From: Meconema thalassinum
Lineage: Eukaryota > Arthropoda > Insecta > Orthoptera > Tettigoniidae
Assembly: GCA_946902985.2 (NCBI GenBank)
Contig: OX336388.2
Coordinates: 1,703,729,978 to 1,703,793,977, forward strand
Direction of reading: 5' to 3'
DNA: 64,000 nucleotides
Numbering within the stretch: position 1 is the stretch's first letter; every line of letters begins with the position of its first letter. A program made the position numbers and the translations under genes. Below are positions 1-10,828 of this stretch, piece by piece. The notes beneath the pieces were generated by a model. That model saw only the letters and a list, made by a program, of their open reading frames with translations, was not told the origin of the DNA and searched no databases.

Positions 1-625
1 CCCGAGCCACTCCTGAGATGGCCTTATGTGCTGGGACCGAATCCTGCTGGAAGCCCCAGCGTTCTCCATGGAAGAGGATGTCGTTGAGTTTCTTGACCAG
101 TGGCTCTAACACCGTCTCCTGATACACTTTGGCTGACGTATTGACCCCTTTCTCACTGAAATGGTGGTCTGTGGTACCTTCATTGCTCACTCCCCACCAC
201 ACCATAAGAAATGAACGATAATAGCCCCTCTGGATCCTTGGAGCCTTTTCAGCAGCTTGTGCGCGAGGCAAAGACATTTTGGAAATTTTCAGCTCATAAG
301 CCATCACAGACTGTCTCCGCACAGCATTTCTTCGCACACAATCCGCCACTGCTTTCACCAATTCTGGAGTCCGGATATTGATTGCGTGGTCTACCTACTC
401 TGTCTCGGTCTTTCACAGTTACTGTCTCAAAAGAAAGCGATGGACAGTGCGGTACATGAACCTTTTGCTTATTTTGAGTTTCTGGAGAATTTTAAAAATC
501 TCACCTGGGGATTTGCCTACAGAGTGCAACGCAACCACAGCTATACAGTTTTCGTGATCGCCCCATTCCATTCGTTTTTAAACGAACACACAGAACATTT
601 CACTACTGCAGCTGCACTCGGAATG
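1..625 (-). pseudogene. mariner-like transposase relic, cut by window edge
   Basis: Read on the minus strand, the frames (with shifts) give an N-terminal helix-turn-helix-like stretch containing SPGEIFKILQKLKISKRFMY. This is followed by a short stretch ending in VKAVADCVRRNAVRRQS, then a catalytic-core stretch with MVWWGVSNEG and, near base 1, WGFQQDSVPAHKA. These match the order of mariner/IS630-type DDE transposases: DNA-binding domain, then the W-G-x-S and FQQDxAPxHxA blocks. The linker between DNA-binding domain and core is shortened, there is a stop near 445, and the last catalytic block lies outside the window. It would normally act in the nucleus, cutting and pasting DNA at TA sites. 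This copy is dead. Confidence 0.8.
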
Positions 626-626
626 A

Positions 627-683
627 CTCATAGTTGGTGCTATAACACAGGAATGTGAAGGCCCTTACAAGGGGGAAAAAACA
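627..683. repeat. dispersed repeat R1, copy 1
   Basis: This segment, which contains tggtgctataacacaggaat, is nearly the same as 27008-27064, in the same orientation. Both copies end in a run reading cccttacaaggggga. The family and its full length are not recognised; it abuts the mariner relic here. Confidence 0.6.
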
Positions 684-1977
684 GCCACCCTCAAAAGTTG
701 TGACATTATTTATGGTAAGACTAGGTATAGAATGGTTTATTGGCAGGGTGCGTAAGAAACATAGCTTATTTTTAATATAGAAGGCATATTGACTAATGCC
801 ACTTTCCCCCCGGCACTACAGAATTTTTCCTTTCGCAAATCAACCTACAAAAGAAGTTGTTTTATTAAAAGCATATGGAAAGTGTCAAAAAGAAAGTTCA
901 TTTCGATTTTGCAAATCGGGTAATAACGGGAAAACAGTTATGAACATACACCTTTTCGTGAAGAGAATATGCTACACAGGATGAATTCAGTAGTTCCGTT
1001 GGAAGACTGGCACAAGTAGAACAAGTCATAAACCAGAATTTTACAGGAGAGTAAAAGGACAACCCTAACGAATAAAATAATATTTTTCAAAATTTCAATT
1101 TCTCCCCCCCCCCCTCCAAATATATCTTGTACACTTTTGTTGCATTGTAAGGACCTTCCTCTGTTCAAGCAAACATATTTTATGGATGACACCCAAACCC
1201 AGTTACAAACTGGGTAACTGCTCAGGGCTGCAGGTTTTAGGGGCGGCAAATTTTCTTGAAAACTGTACAAAACCGCTTGGGCATTCAACGTCGTCATCAT
1301 CTGGGTATCCTTCCAGCAGGCCGGGTAGGATTAAACTTCAAGTAGCCTAATTAAAGTTAAACCCCCACACAAGGGAATATCCATTGGCAATGCTGATTTT
1401 TAAGGAAATAACAAGAAGGGTCATCTTAAGTCATCTTGCTGTTGAATCTGACTTGAAAGTGAAATTGTTCTAATGAAGAAATCATAAACCTGTTTGCAAA
1501 TGACGAGGCAAGAAGGACGCCCCTTGTTATTTAAATAATTTGTATTTTGGCCATTTGTTTGTGTATGGTATCTGTTAAAATGTAGTATAAATTGTTTGTA
1601 TTAAGTTTTTTTCTCGCTGTTCTCTTTGCCACTCATAGTTATGTACATCCTCAGATGAAGAAACAGCCCCAAATGTTAGGGAAACTTGAATAAATCTACA
1701 TATCCCAAGTTGGGTTGAGCAGAGTTTTTTTTTCTCTCTCCAGGGGCACCAGGAGCCCTTAATACAAGCCGGGTGACCCCTAATATTATTTGTATTTTTC
1801 CTGAGTTTCCATTGTGGTGTATTATATCTGTCAGGTTTAGTCTATATTAAAACTAAGTTACCTCAGAAATCTTTTGTATTTAGCCTATGCTCTTTGAATA
1901 ACTTCCGAATCTATGCTTTGTCTTCTGGACCTAAGAGTTGCAAATCAAATTAAAATAAACAACTATTTTGTTTTCAG
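684..1977. other. gene-free stretch, probable intron
   Basis: No convincing coding sequence is seen. The stretch is AT-rich with a C-run at 1107-1116. The short open frames are not supported by composition. It ends in a pyrimidine-rich 3' splice-site-like sequence (ttttgttttcag, ending 1977), so it may be the intron before the exon that follows. Confidence 0.4.
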
Positions 1978-2873
1978 CAGAAGAAAATCAGAACTTCCCT
2001 TCCCGGAAGCCACTAAGCCGTCACAATAGTTCGAGCAGTGATTCCCTCACAGACATCTTGCAGGTAGCTGAGATAGAATTAAAACGATTAAAATCTCTAG
2101 AAACTCCCTGTACTGTTGTGGAGAGATTGCCTGAAAAGAGAGTTGTAGCAACTGCTAGGAAGAAACTGTTCCCTACTCCTAATGCTGACTCGTGCACTGA
2201 TTTAAGTCATGAGAAATCTCAACTGAAAATGTCTGGTGAGAATATTGTTAGTGGCAATTCAAACACTGCAAAAAATTGCATTGGAAACGGAAAAACAAGA
2301 AATATGATAAAAGTAACCCGCAAGTTGGTTAAAGTAATGCCCACTGCAACACAGCAAGTTCATCCCTCTCCAAAAAGTGTGTCCTGTCCAAACAAACCAC
2401 CCAATGTTCAAGAACAATTGTATGCTGTTGGAGTTCCACTCTTATCTGTTACCTCAAATGTAAATGAAGTAGCAAAAAATATTGCTCAAGATTTAAATAC
2501 TCCTGATGGAAAGCAATGGCAGACTCCAAATATTTTGAGTAGAAGTAATGGTAGTTCTGTGATAGCATCAACTGAATTGACTAAGACCCATGTGGTTCAC
2601 AGTACACAGTCTTCCTCAAAAAAGAGCTCTATTTTCCTTTCTCAGAATGGTGTGTTTCACTCCAATACCTTTCAATATTATGTTGTGCCATCAAACCTGA
2701 CTTCAACTGTTCCCATTTTAGACAAAGTTTTAGATACTAAGAATAGCAGTGGTGATGGAGTAAATAAGTCTGTCTTACCTTCTGGTAAGATCTATACAGC
2801 TGTGAAAGTTGGTAGTATGATTAAACTAGTCCCTATGTGCAATAACCCCACCTTCATCTCCCCTTGCTTGTGA
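1978..2873 (+). CDS. likely host-gene exon, Ser/Thr/Asn-rich protein of unknown function
   Basis: About 298 codons are open from a 3' splice-site-like sequence (AG at 1976-1977, with an alternative AG at 1979-1980) to a TGA ending at 2876. I place the exon start at the splice site, not at the upstream ATG, which lies in the intron-like tract. The protein is low in hydrophobics and rich in Ser, Asn and Lys. It has a short helix-like segment SLTDILQVAEIELKRLKSLE (residues about 24-43) and a basic patch near 110. A good 5' splice-site-like GGTAAGA near 2784 means the exon could end there instead. The family is not recognised; the composition suggests a disordered nuclear or regulatory protein, which is inference. 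Part of it is duplicated at 4577-4672. Confidence 0.5.
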
Positions 2874-3190
2874 TATACATGGAGACTATCCTGGAGCCAG
2901 TCTTATTACTAGAGAGAGAATGTATTCCAAGTTATTGTAACAAAAATGTGTTTAATATAGTTGACATTAATATAGATATTTTGTTATTTGCAGAGATATT
3001 ATTTCTATGTTGTCCATAACTAAATAATGGACAGTAAAACTTATATAGAGAGAAACCAAACTAGGCTGAACTATGTGGAGTTCACATTATAATGTAAACG
3101 TTGTGCTGGACACTAGTTTTCTGTTCACATTTTTGAAAATTCATATACTATTGCATCAATGACCTCTTGTAGAAAGAATTTATCATAAAG
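2874..3190. other. gene-free AT-rich stretch
   Basis: No coding sequence or repeat is recognised. If the preceding exon ends at its TGA, this would be its 3' UTR, but no canonical polyadenylation signal is seen close by. Confidence 0.3.
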
Positions 3191-4480
3191 TTATTTAGTG
3201 TGTGCAGATATCAAGTCAGAAGCTTGAGTGATAAGCTCGCCAGACAAAATATTAGTCACCCTCCTGAAACATGGTTTTAATACCATGTAACATCGCGTGT
3301 AGCCTTGGAATTGGCAAGGGAGTCCATACGCTTCCACAATATATGCCATATCTAGTTGAAGCCACTCACTTATAAGATCCAGTAGAGCCACTAAATTGCA
3401 GGGATGTTGATTTTGATGTTTCACCCACTGTTCCAAATAGTCCCATACATTTTCTTTGTTATTAACCCTCTCACCCTCAAGGTAACGATGTATCCTGGTA
3501 TGAAAAGTCAGGGCAACAATATATCGTTACCTCATTGGCACACACTGAAAACTTGAATACTGTAAGTTCTGCATTTCCTCGTTAGATGGTACGTGTGTTC
3601 TAAAGTAAAGTAGCCAGAGTTTGATCGTCATTTATTCATAGATTTTTGCACCGTGTCTCTTGCTTGTTTGCTGTAAAAATAAGGTTTGTTTATGTTCCTG
3701 AACATGAGAATTGCCGGCAACATACTTGCACCATTCAAATTTTTTTTTATTTCAATAAATCTAAAATTAGGGCACAGGAAGGTATCAGATTAAAACATAT
3801 GAGAAGAATTATGTTGTCTTAATTTTTGTTAAACTCCATAGGTAAGATACGACCATGAACTACTGTATTTTTCCCATATGCTTGGTACTTAAGTTGTCTG
3901 TTTTGTATTTTTTTTTTGTCGTGTAACGTAGACATTACAACGTTTTAGAAAACATTGAGTAATTCCATCAGAAAATAGCTGATCGACATCAAGCATACCA
4001 CCAAAAACGGCCTGCAAGCAAGAGGGTTAATATTGGGTGCTTTAGCGGACAAGTTGAAATGCGACGGTCTTAATATTTGTAAAATCAGTGAACATGGCTA
4101 TTGTCATCTTGGAAAATGGGAGTTCACAGCATACTCATCATAAGGTATACTCAACATTTGGTCACTGAGAGTGTTGAAATAAACATCCTAGTTGATGTTC
4201 ATGGTACGGAAAACACTCCCAACACATCACTGAATCACCTCCGACCTGAACCACATCCTCCATACACTGCGCGTTAATTGTCTCATTGGGCCATCGGTTC
4301 ACTCGGCACCTTGCACCATTTTTAAACGGTCAAAATTGTTACTGTCCTCTTTCAATATTGTTTGATCCATTGAAGACATGTGCACATACACTCTTACTAC
4401 TTCACTACCATGGTCATATGTCAGCAGTCACTTTACCACCCAACACTATCTACTGTGTGTTCCAAAGCGACTAGTGTGCT
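3191..4480 (-). pseudogene. Tc1-like transposase relic, split by a MITE
   Basis: On the minus strand the right part (4480 down to 4031) has decayed stretches such as VVQVGGDSVMCWECFPYHE, equivalent to the G-G-S-V-M-x-W block of Tc1 transposases. The left part (3461 down to 3191) reads ENVWDYLEQWVKHQ and then an approximately 60-residue C-terminal helical region. In Tc1 enzymes NPIENxWDxL carries the last catalytic Glu. A 561-bp insertion with TTAA ends breaks the frame just before this block. Several stops and frameshifts make the copy inactive. TIRs were not found. Confidence 0.75.
3466..4026. mobile_element. piggyBac-type MITE
   Basis: A 561-bp segment without coding sequence is bounded by TTAA on both sides (3462-3465 and 4027-4030). 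It starts CCCTCT and ends AGAGGG, the hallmark of piggyBac-superfamily ends. Only about 6 bp of the terminal inverted repeat are perfect. It sits inside the Tc1-like relic, and removing it together with one TTAA brings the two transposase parts together. It is non-autonomous and presumably was moved by a piggyBac-type enzyme elsewhere in the genome. Confidence 0.8.
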
Positions 4481-4576
4481 CTCTCATGCTAATTATTTGT
4501 CCAGTAGCCTTGTTATGATAAGCCTCCACTTTCAATGACAATGGTCTCAGATGGTTCTTTGACAGTTCTCTTAATG

Positions 4577-4672
4577 CACTTTCAGTATTATGTAGTGCCA
4601 TCAAACCTCACTTCAGCTGTTCCCATTTTAAGTACTAGGAGTAGCAGTGGTGATGAAGTAAATAAAAATCAA
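4577..4672 (+). pseudogene. partial duplicate of the 1978-2873 exon
   Basis: This segment resembles 2667-2766 closely, sharing blocks such as gtgccatcaaacct and gcagtggtgatg. It has scattered substitutions and lacks about a dozen bases in the middle. The surrounding sequence is not duplicated, so it is a short internal segment copy lying beyond the Tc1-like relic. Confidence 0.7.
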
Positions 4673-5029
4673 TGTTTGAACCAAGTAATGGAAGTTGGCT
4701 AAATTTGGTGTAGAATACTGACTAAGAGTGTTTGAAAGTTCTCTGAACCAGAAATATGCCGTGTTTGTGCTGTAGTGCCAGTTCTACCATTCTGGTATCT
4801 AATGTGATCAGGTCAGTAACCCTTCCAGGTTTACAGCATTTGCAAAAGTTGGCTTCAGCAGGAGGAACAAATAATGCATATTAGCATTTCTTTTCCAACA
4901 GGTATGTGGCATTTGTAGAAATGTATTACTTGCTTCTAGCAAAGAAATGCCTGGAATAATTTTTGCAAGATATTTTCAGTTATTTTTTATTTTTTTATTT
5001 AAACAATTGGGCCAAAATGTAAGAAATTA

Positions 5030-5677
5030 CAGTAGAACATCGTTTATCCGGACGTCAAACAACCGGACCGTCAATTATCCTGTCGAGCGAAAAGGAAAGA
5101 AAAAATAAGCTTAAGCGGATGTACAAGAAGGATGTTTTACATCGTTTACTGTTTGCAGAAGATGAGGAGAGTGTGATATTTTATTCATAAAAGCTTTCTA
5201 TTAAGGACTACTGTTACTTGATCGCTGATGGATGGAACACTTTAACACCACAGAATCTTCGAAATGCATTGCATACATTGGTATGAGAACAAGAGACCGT
5301 TAAGACCGCAGACACTGTTGATGGAGATTTGGATGCAGTGACAAATGAGTTATTCCCCCAAGTTGCAGGATTTTCTGACTGTGATAGAGAAGATGCACAA
5401 GCTTGGTTGGAAAGTGACAGTGACTCAGGTTTTCAAATCTTAGATGATGACGAAATGGCTTCTCTGGTGCAAGAAGTAAGTGGGGAAGACGAAAAGGATG
5501 AAAGCCTAGATGAGAATGATGAAGAAAGACCAAGTCATGGAGACTCTTTTACTGCATTAGAAACTGCGTATTATAGTATGGTTGTACTATGAAATAAACA
5601 CATGTTCGATTATCCGGAAAAATCATTATCCGGAATACTTTCGGTCCCCATTAGTCCGGATAAACAACGTTCCACTG
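5030..5677. mobile_element. pogo/Tigger-like deletion derivative
   Basis: The inverted ends match over about 24 bp: cagtagaacatcgtttatcc at 5030, and the reverse complement cagtggaacgttgtttatcc ending at 5677. TA duplications flank them (5028-5029, 5678-5679). The TA target and these ends fit the pogo/Tigger branch of Tc1/mariner. The element is 648 bp and keeps only the C-terminal part of its transposase, so it is non-autonomous. Confidence 0.85.
5190..5592 (+). pseudogene. Tigger-type transposase, C-terminal fragment
   Basis: Inside the TIR element the plus strand encodes a decayed stretch with DYCYLIADGWNTLTPQNLRN, then an acidic tail including GFSDCDREDAQAWLESD and GFQILDDDEMASLVQEVSGE, ending at a stop at 5592. 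Tigger/jerky-like transposases end in this way: a helical region with W-x-x-L-T-x-x-x-L-x-x-A, then acidic repeats ending S-F-x-A-L-E-T-A. The CENP-B-like DNA-binding domain and the DDE core are missing, so it is a deletion remnant. Confidence 0.75.
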
Positions 5678-6046
5678 TAAGTACAATATATGGTGGAAGT
5701 GGATGTAGGCAAATATTGGTCCAACATAGGCTTATTATCTTTTTTTTATTTTTATTTTATTTTATTTTTTTTCCAATTGATAAATACATCTTATCATTAT
5801 GCCAAATAAAACTACTAGACTGTTTCATACAGAGTTAAAAACCTGGCTGTAACCTATTGTTACTTGTTACATCCGTTAGAAATCTTTGTCGTGTCCATTA
5901 CATGAGAGTTGTTTTAATTGCTTGAAAGTTAATTTATTATGTTAATTATTACTAATTATTGCCTTTGTTCTGATTTTTTTTCCCTTCCATAGTTTAAAAC
6001 AAAATCTGATCTTATTTGTTTAGATGGATGCAAATTGTCACATTAT

Positions 6047-6092
6047 TGTGTCTATGTAATTGATACATGAAGTCCGTTACACTGACGATAGA
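6047..6092. repeat. short inverted dispersed repeat (partner 9536-9592)
   Basis: The block containing gaagtccgttacactg occurs here and, in reverse complement, around 9540-9562. Neighbouring bases also match loosely. This marks the edge of an unrecognised dispersed element in both places. Confidence 0.5.
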
Positions 6093-6136
6093 AGATGCAA
6101 ATATCTTCACGAAATTTAGTAGTTTCTTAATTAGTG

Positions 6137-6273
6137 TAGGTGGAATTAAATCACAAAAATCGTCTGTCGATGTCTTGGAAAAGGGAATAGACTTCGTTCC
6201 CCTTAGCCGCACAGCTGATTTCTCCCCTCCGGTCTCCCCTCCAACGCTGTGGCATGTAGACGAGAGTCTGAAG
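6137..6273 (+). other. possible host exon ending in a consensus 5' splice site
   Basis: An open stretch ends GTCTGAAG followed by GTGAGT (6274-6279), a consensus 5' splice site. The translated stretch includes DFVPLSRTADFSPPVSPPTL. Acceptor-like AG dinucleotides lie at 6127 and 6136, and a stronger pyrimidine-rich acceptor ends at 5992. The upstream part overlaps a dispersed repeat, so the exon call is weak and the gene is not recognised. Confidence 0.3.
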
Positions 6274-6715
6274 GTGAGTGACCTCTTGCCAATAGCAATG
6301 ATTACACAAACCGAGCCTATGAACAACCGATTCATTCAGTCATGGGGAGTGGCCTGCATGACTAGGGGTGGTAGATCTGTTTAGGATTAAGCCAATCTTA
6401 TGGCCTATTAATAACTTAGTGGGCTGCGGTATAGTGCATAGCCTCCATTAGGAAATTGAAATTCTAATTATGTGCCAAATTATTGAAAGGAACCGTTATG
6501 AACTAAGTTTGTGCAAACACAGTGCAACAACGATAATAATAATAGTTCGCTCGTTTCTCAATGTGCCACACTAAAAGAAGTTGTCAGAGTCTTACAAACA
6601 AGCTGATGATAATGTTGATTTGTCCCAGTTACATGGTGAAATGAGTACCATAACAATAATAATAATAATTTTTTAAACACGCTCACTACTTTTATGTTAT
6701 TCGAGGATGTCAAGT

Positions 6716-6863
6716 TGCTGGAATTTTGAGTTCACATGATTATTTTCTTATACGTGCCATTAAATGCATCGGCATAAGGCTGTCGTATTTTATCATCTTC
6801 ATTTACTTCAGACTGAACCTAGATCGAATCTTCAGGAAGGATAGCACTCTTAACGACCAGAGC

Positions 6864-6865
<2 letters not shown>
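6716..6865 (-). mobile_element. SINE family C, copy 1
   Basis: On the minus strand the head has a Pol III box-B-like gaagattcgatctagg (about 6815-6835) and the body contains the complement of cggcataaggctgtcgtatt. The same structure recurs at 8318-8490. It is followed on the plus strand by an ATT microsatellite. The family name is not known to me. Confidence 0.6.
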
Positions 6866-6906
<41 letters not shown>

Positions 6907-6926
6907 GTTATTATTTATTATTATTT
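6866..6926. repeat. ATT trinucleotide microsatellite
   Basis: An almost uninterrupted run of ATT/TTA units, adjoining the SINE C copy. Confidence 0.9.
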
Positions 6927-7137
6927 TTTATTAATCTACATGTGGTGCTAGTGTTGATACAGCTTACTATAACCGGCTGATATGCAAGTAATGACGACTG
7001 TAATAAATACACTAAAATTTAAAACATGCATGTAGATTTTCAAAATCTTACTGGTGCTAGAAAACCTGTCTAAAAGTTCACATTGCATTAAAAGCATTTC
7101 ATAGCTGTATGCTTAGTATCGAGTCCCACTATCGGCA

Positions 7138-7329
7138 AGGGGCGTAGTGGCGCAGAGGTAAAGCCGTTAGTCTCTCACCAAGGTCGAAGGATTCGATTCC
7201 CGGTCAGTGCATGTGAGATTTTTAAAGTAAAATGCCATGTCCTGTGCTTCGGATTCCACATGAAAAGGAGGTCCAGTAGTTCATCATCATGAGATTTACG
7301 GTCATGTAAAAGTACAAGCTTCCTTCCTT
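7138..7329 (+). mobile_element. SINE family A, copy 1, with target duplication
   Basis: A tRNA-like head (box-A-like tggcgcagaggta, box-B-like ggattcgattcc) is followed by a tRNA-unrelated body and a tail reading cttccttcc. Direct repeats of 13 bp (cccactatcggca at 7125-7137; cccaccatcggca at 7330-7342) flank it, as expected for LINE-mediated insertion. A diverged second copy lies at 19059-19245. Confidence 0.8.
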
Positions 7330-7539
7330 CCCACCATCGGCAGCCACAAGACTATTTCATGTGGCATCCCACGAGGCCAAAGTTGGGATGTACCTTCATA
7401 AGATCACGACTGCTTTCTTTTCTACCCCCGCGGTGTAGGCGTGCACATTTTTTCGTGCACTACGATTGCAGCAAGTCCGGTGATTGGATGTCCGAACTCA
7501 GCACCGACAGTGGCTATTCTGAGTTTGGAATTTCCCGGA

Positions 7540-7735
7540 TTCTTCCACGCGCTTTCCAAGCACATGCCGGGATAGTATCATATTTGGAGTCCCGGGGCAT
7601 CAACCTCATTCACAACCCTAATAACTACAGCTACACATACTACTACAGTCACCACAGAAACACAGTTTATCAGACAAATCCAACTCACCCAACTACACGG
7701 GGCTGATAAACAAATGTCCCAAGCCCCTAAAATGA
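7540..7735 (+). mobile_element. SINE family D tail, copy 1
   Basis: The 3' region contains acacagtttatcagacaaat and cacggggctg, then cccaagcccctaaa. The same tail recurs at 8860-9030 and, on the minus strand, at 11190-11320. The upstream boundary is not clear; similar-looking sequence starts near 7350. Confidence 0.55.
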
Positions 7736-7877
7736 ATTAACAACCACCATCATAACAAGCTTGCAAGTCTCTTCCATCATCAGTTACCACCAAAAATATG
7801 TATTTACTGAACGTCCTTAACAATTGGAACCCTATTTAAAAATAAATAACATTCAGTAAAGATATAATCTCTTATAA

Positions 7878-8290
7878 TTTGTAGTCGGTAGCATGCTGAA
7901 CTGCTATGCCCAAGATAGCGGGTTTAAACCCGGCCGAAGTCGTCGGATTTTTTAAGAGCGTAAAAAATCCTTCAGTATGCCTTCCTTCGGAGGGGAAGTA
8001 AAGGCGGCGGTCCCATGTCATAGATTTATGGCATGTAAAAGATCCTTTCACAGACTAAACTTGTGTAAAGCAAAATTGTTAGGTTAAATTTTGTCAGAAC
8101 ACTCTATCAAAGTTCCAACGTTCACCACTAGGTATGATTGATATCTGGTGGCGAAAGTTGGAACTACTTGAAATTGAGCGGAACTTGTAGCTCACCCTTT
8201 AGGGTGTCCACTGGAAGCAGCTACAGACTCAGGCGAGCCGAACATGTCCTCGGACACTCCCGGCACTAAAAGCCATACGATAAATAAATA
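7878..8290 (+). mobile_element. SINE family B, copy 1
   Basis: The tRNA-like head includes gtcggtagcat and the box-B-like cgggtttaaacccgg. The body contains ggaggggaagtaaaggcggc and ggcatgtaaaagatcctttc. The 3' end reads agccatacgat followed by AAAT repeats. A minus-strand copy at 11330-11705 shares the head and body, including the later segment with gttggaactacttgaaat. The tail is shared with SINE F at 23700-24021. Confidence 0.7.
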
Positions 8291-8317
8291 ATATGTTTAG
8301 ACACACTATTTTTATTT

Positions 8318-8490
8318 TTTTTCGGGGATGTCGAGATTCCGGAATGTTTTGTTCACAGAATTTCATGTACGTGCCATCGGCATAAGGCTGTCGTATTTGT
8401 TTGCTTTCATTTATTACATTCCTGAGCCTAGATCGTACCCTCGAGAAGGATAGCACTCTACTACCTGTGCTACACAGCCTCGCTAACATT
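8318..8490 (-). mobile_element. SINE family C, copy 2
   Basis: This is the minus-strand copy of the 6716-6865 element. The head (plus-strand complement of gcgaggctgtgtagcacagg, about 8465-8484) is better kept here than in copy 1. The body keeps the block cggcataaggctgtcgtatt. Confidence 0.65.
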
Positions 8491-8859
8491 AAATTATTAT
8501 TGTTTTATACAGTACATATAACATATTGCTGGTACATCACAACATAACTATACAGCCTTCAGGAAACCAAAGTATAGTTACTGAAACAACCACTTCTAAG
8601 CTGGAAAGTCGAAACCGCTGCCCATGAACTTCCAGACAATTCGGGTTGTTGAGAGAACTACTGCCTTCTGCATTAGTTTGTACAGTTCAGTATCCAGATC
8701 CAGTCCTTTAAGGCCTTGGAGCAAGGTACTTGGGATCACGCCCATACTTTTGATAGGGTCGACCAACTCGCTATATTTGTTTTCTTGTTATTACTATTAT
8801 TGTTATGTACATGTGGTACCTTACTAGTATTAAATCTTGGAAGTAGTTTTCCATGGTTT

Positions 8860-9030
8860 TCCACCTCTACCCCAGGCAAATGCCAGGATCATTCCTAACT
8901 TAAGACCTCACCTGAATTACAAATACGCACATACTACAGAAACAACAAAAATACAGGTTATCAGACAAATTCTACCCACACCCAACTACATGGGACTAAA
9001 TAACCAAAATTGCCAAGCCTCTCAAACAAA
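8860..9030 (+). mobile_element. SINE family D tail, copy 2
   Basis: Contains ggcaaatgccagga, then caggttatcagacaaattct and catgggactaaataacc, aligning with 7540-7735. Its 5' head is not identified. Confidence 0.55.
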
Positions 9031-9719
9031 ACATCAAGTATTTTACTTCCGTCTTAAATACTAGTTCTGAACAGGCGGGATGTCGGAATTTTGTCCCACT
9101 GTATTTCTTTAACATGCTGGAAGCCATCGACACACCAGGGCTGATTATCGAAATTCTTTTATCCTTTACATGAACATCAATCAATGACTTCCACACTTAC
9201 ACAGTAGGCTACACAATACTACCGGTCCTAATATTGCAAGCCATTGTGTGTGACTTCAAGAAGAACAGCAGCAATACAAATTTTCTTAAGAGACTAGTAC
9301 AGCTCATAACAGCTGATACCACCCCTCAACCGGTAAGGTCATTGTTCCTATTACACAACAACTTCTCCTCTGCGCGTCATCCCACCTTGCCCTGCCTAGT
9401 TTCCCCCGACTGCTTTTCCACCTTCTGCTTGAAGAGTTTATGAAAAACCTACAAACATTGACTTTTTAATGTTTAATTTTCAATTTAAAGATAGGTGACA
9501 TATTTTTTTAACCTAGGAAGCTTAGAATAATTCCTTCTATCTCCAGTGTAACGGACTTCATTTATATCAATTATACCCTGTGTATATAGGAGAATATATA
9601 TATATATGAGTACAGTGGCAGAAATTACAGACATTTATAAAAGAATATGTTATAAGCATTTACAAATATATATGCCACATCTGTTACAAAAGAATGGTTG
9701 ATATATATTCCTTCCCTCT

Positions 9720-10198
9720 AGGCCTCAGATATGCTGATGATATTTTCATCCTCGCAACAAATATGGATGATCTACAAGAACTGATGGAATCTATTACTGA
9801 AGAGAATATTGCCATGGGATTACATTTAAATGTCAAGAGGAAAAAAAGAAAGTGGATGGTTAGTAGACCACCATAAAAAACAATCCGAGCATTCTTGCAC
9901 TTGGTAATGAAAGGATTGAGTGAGTTTCGTTATATAAATATTTAGGATGTCAAATCAAAGATTACTGGGACTTATGTCAAGAAATTCGCTGCAGAATTGA
10001 GAAGGCCAGAAGTCTTTCATGAAAATGAGAAAAGTTTAGACTAGCCGTGATTTAATATTCGCATTACGTACCCAACTACTTCGATGCTACGTCTTTAGTA
10101 TCCTGCTCTATTGAGTTGAATCATAGACACTTACTGAGGTAGTAAGTAAGAAACTTATGGAGTTTGAAATATGGATCTATCGTATAATATTAAGGATC
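9720..10198 (+). pseudogene. LINE reverse transcriptase fragment, part 1
   Basis: The plus strand encodes RYADDIFILATNMDDLQELM; YADD is the catalytic motif C of LINE reverse transcriptases. After frameshifts come thumb and C-terminal segments typical of these LINEs, with the block FEMWIYRIILRI at 10160-10198. The 5' two-thirds (endonuclease and RT fingers) is missing. The copy is interrupted at 10198 by an LTR element and resumes at 14570. Confidence 0.75.
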
Positions 10199-10828
10199 TG
10201 TAATGAATTTATATATAGCTTCTTCTAAGAAGATAAAATCCAGGAGGGCCCCATTTCATATGTCCTTTACTATGAAAATATTTTATTACGTTGCACGAGA
10301 ATTCTCTCATCCCTAGGGGTGGCGTGATTCCAACACCAACCAAGACACTTCAGTAAATAAGGGCAATAAAGATTTGCCGTAACATACATATATTTCATAG
10401 GGTTGCTACTTACTTTTATGATGAATAGGGAATGTATAAAGACTGTGACATTAATCAAGTCAACATAAAATATAACTTCCAAATCACGTAGCACCATTCA
10501 CCATCTATTTATATTCGTTAAAAAGAATCGGAAGAGCTTTATTTGAAATATCAGCCATATAACCATAAAGATGCTGCGAATAATATAAAATAACTTTACT
10601 TTCTTTAACAAATATATATATACATATATCATATGTGTTCATTCAATTTGTTTCATTATTTCATGTCATCTATAACCTCTTAGAATTCCTTTGTCCTCGT
10701 TCATACTCCTGTTGTCATTCTTGTCCATACCATCTTTGCTATTCCTGGGTGCTCCATCACCACCAAAGAACACAAAACAATCCATAGATAAATACATCAT
10801 GGTAACTCAAAACCCTATAACTATTACA
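10199..10828 (-). repeat. 3' LTR of the 10.2-14.6 kb element
   Basis: This 630-bp repeat aligns along its length with 13888-14569. It lacks about 45 bp present in the other LTR between ttgctattcct and gctccatcacc, including a catataaaag TATA-like stretch. Confidence 0.85.

Noticed and set aside
6866..6926. CRISPR-like or other regular array
   Set aside because: It is a simple ATT microsatellite; no spaced repeats occur anywhere in the window.
10270..10497. 75-codon minus-strand frame present also at 13959-14186
   Set aside because: It recurs only because it lies in both LTRs; it has no motif and differs by substitutions without sign of coding constraint.
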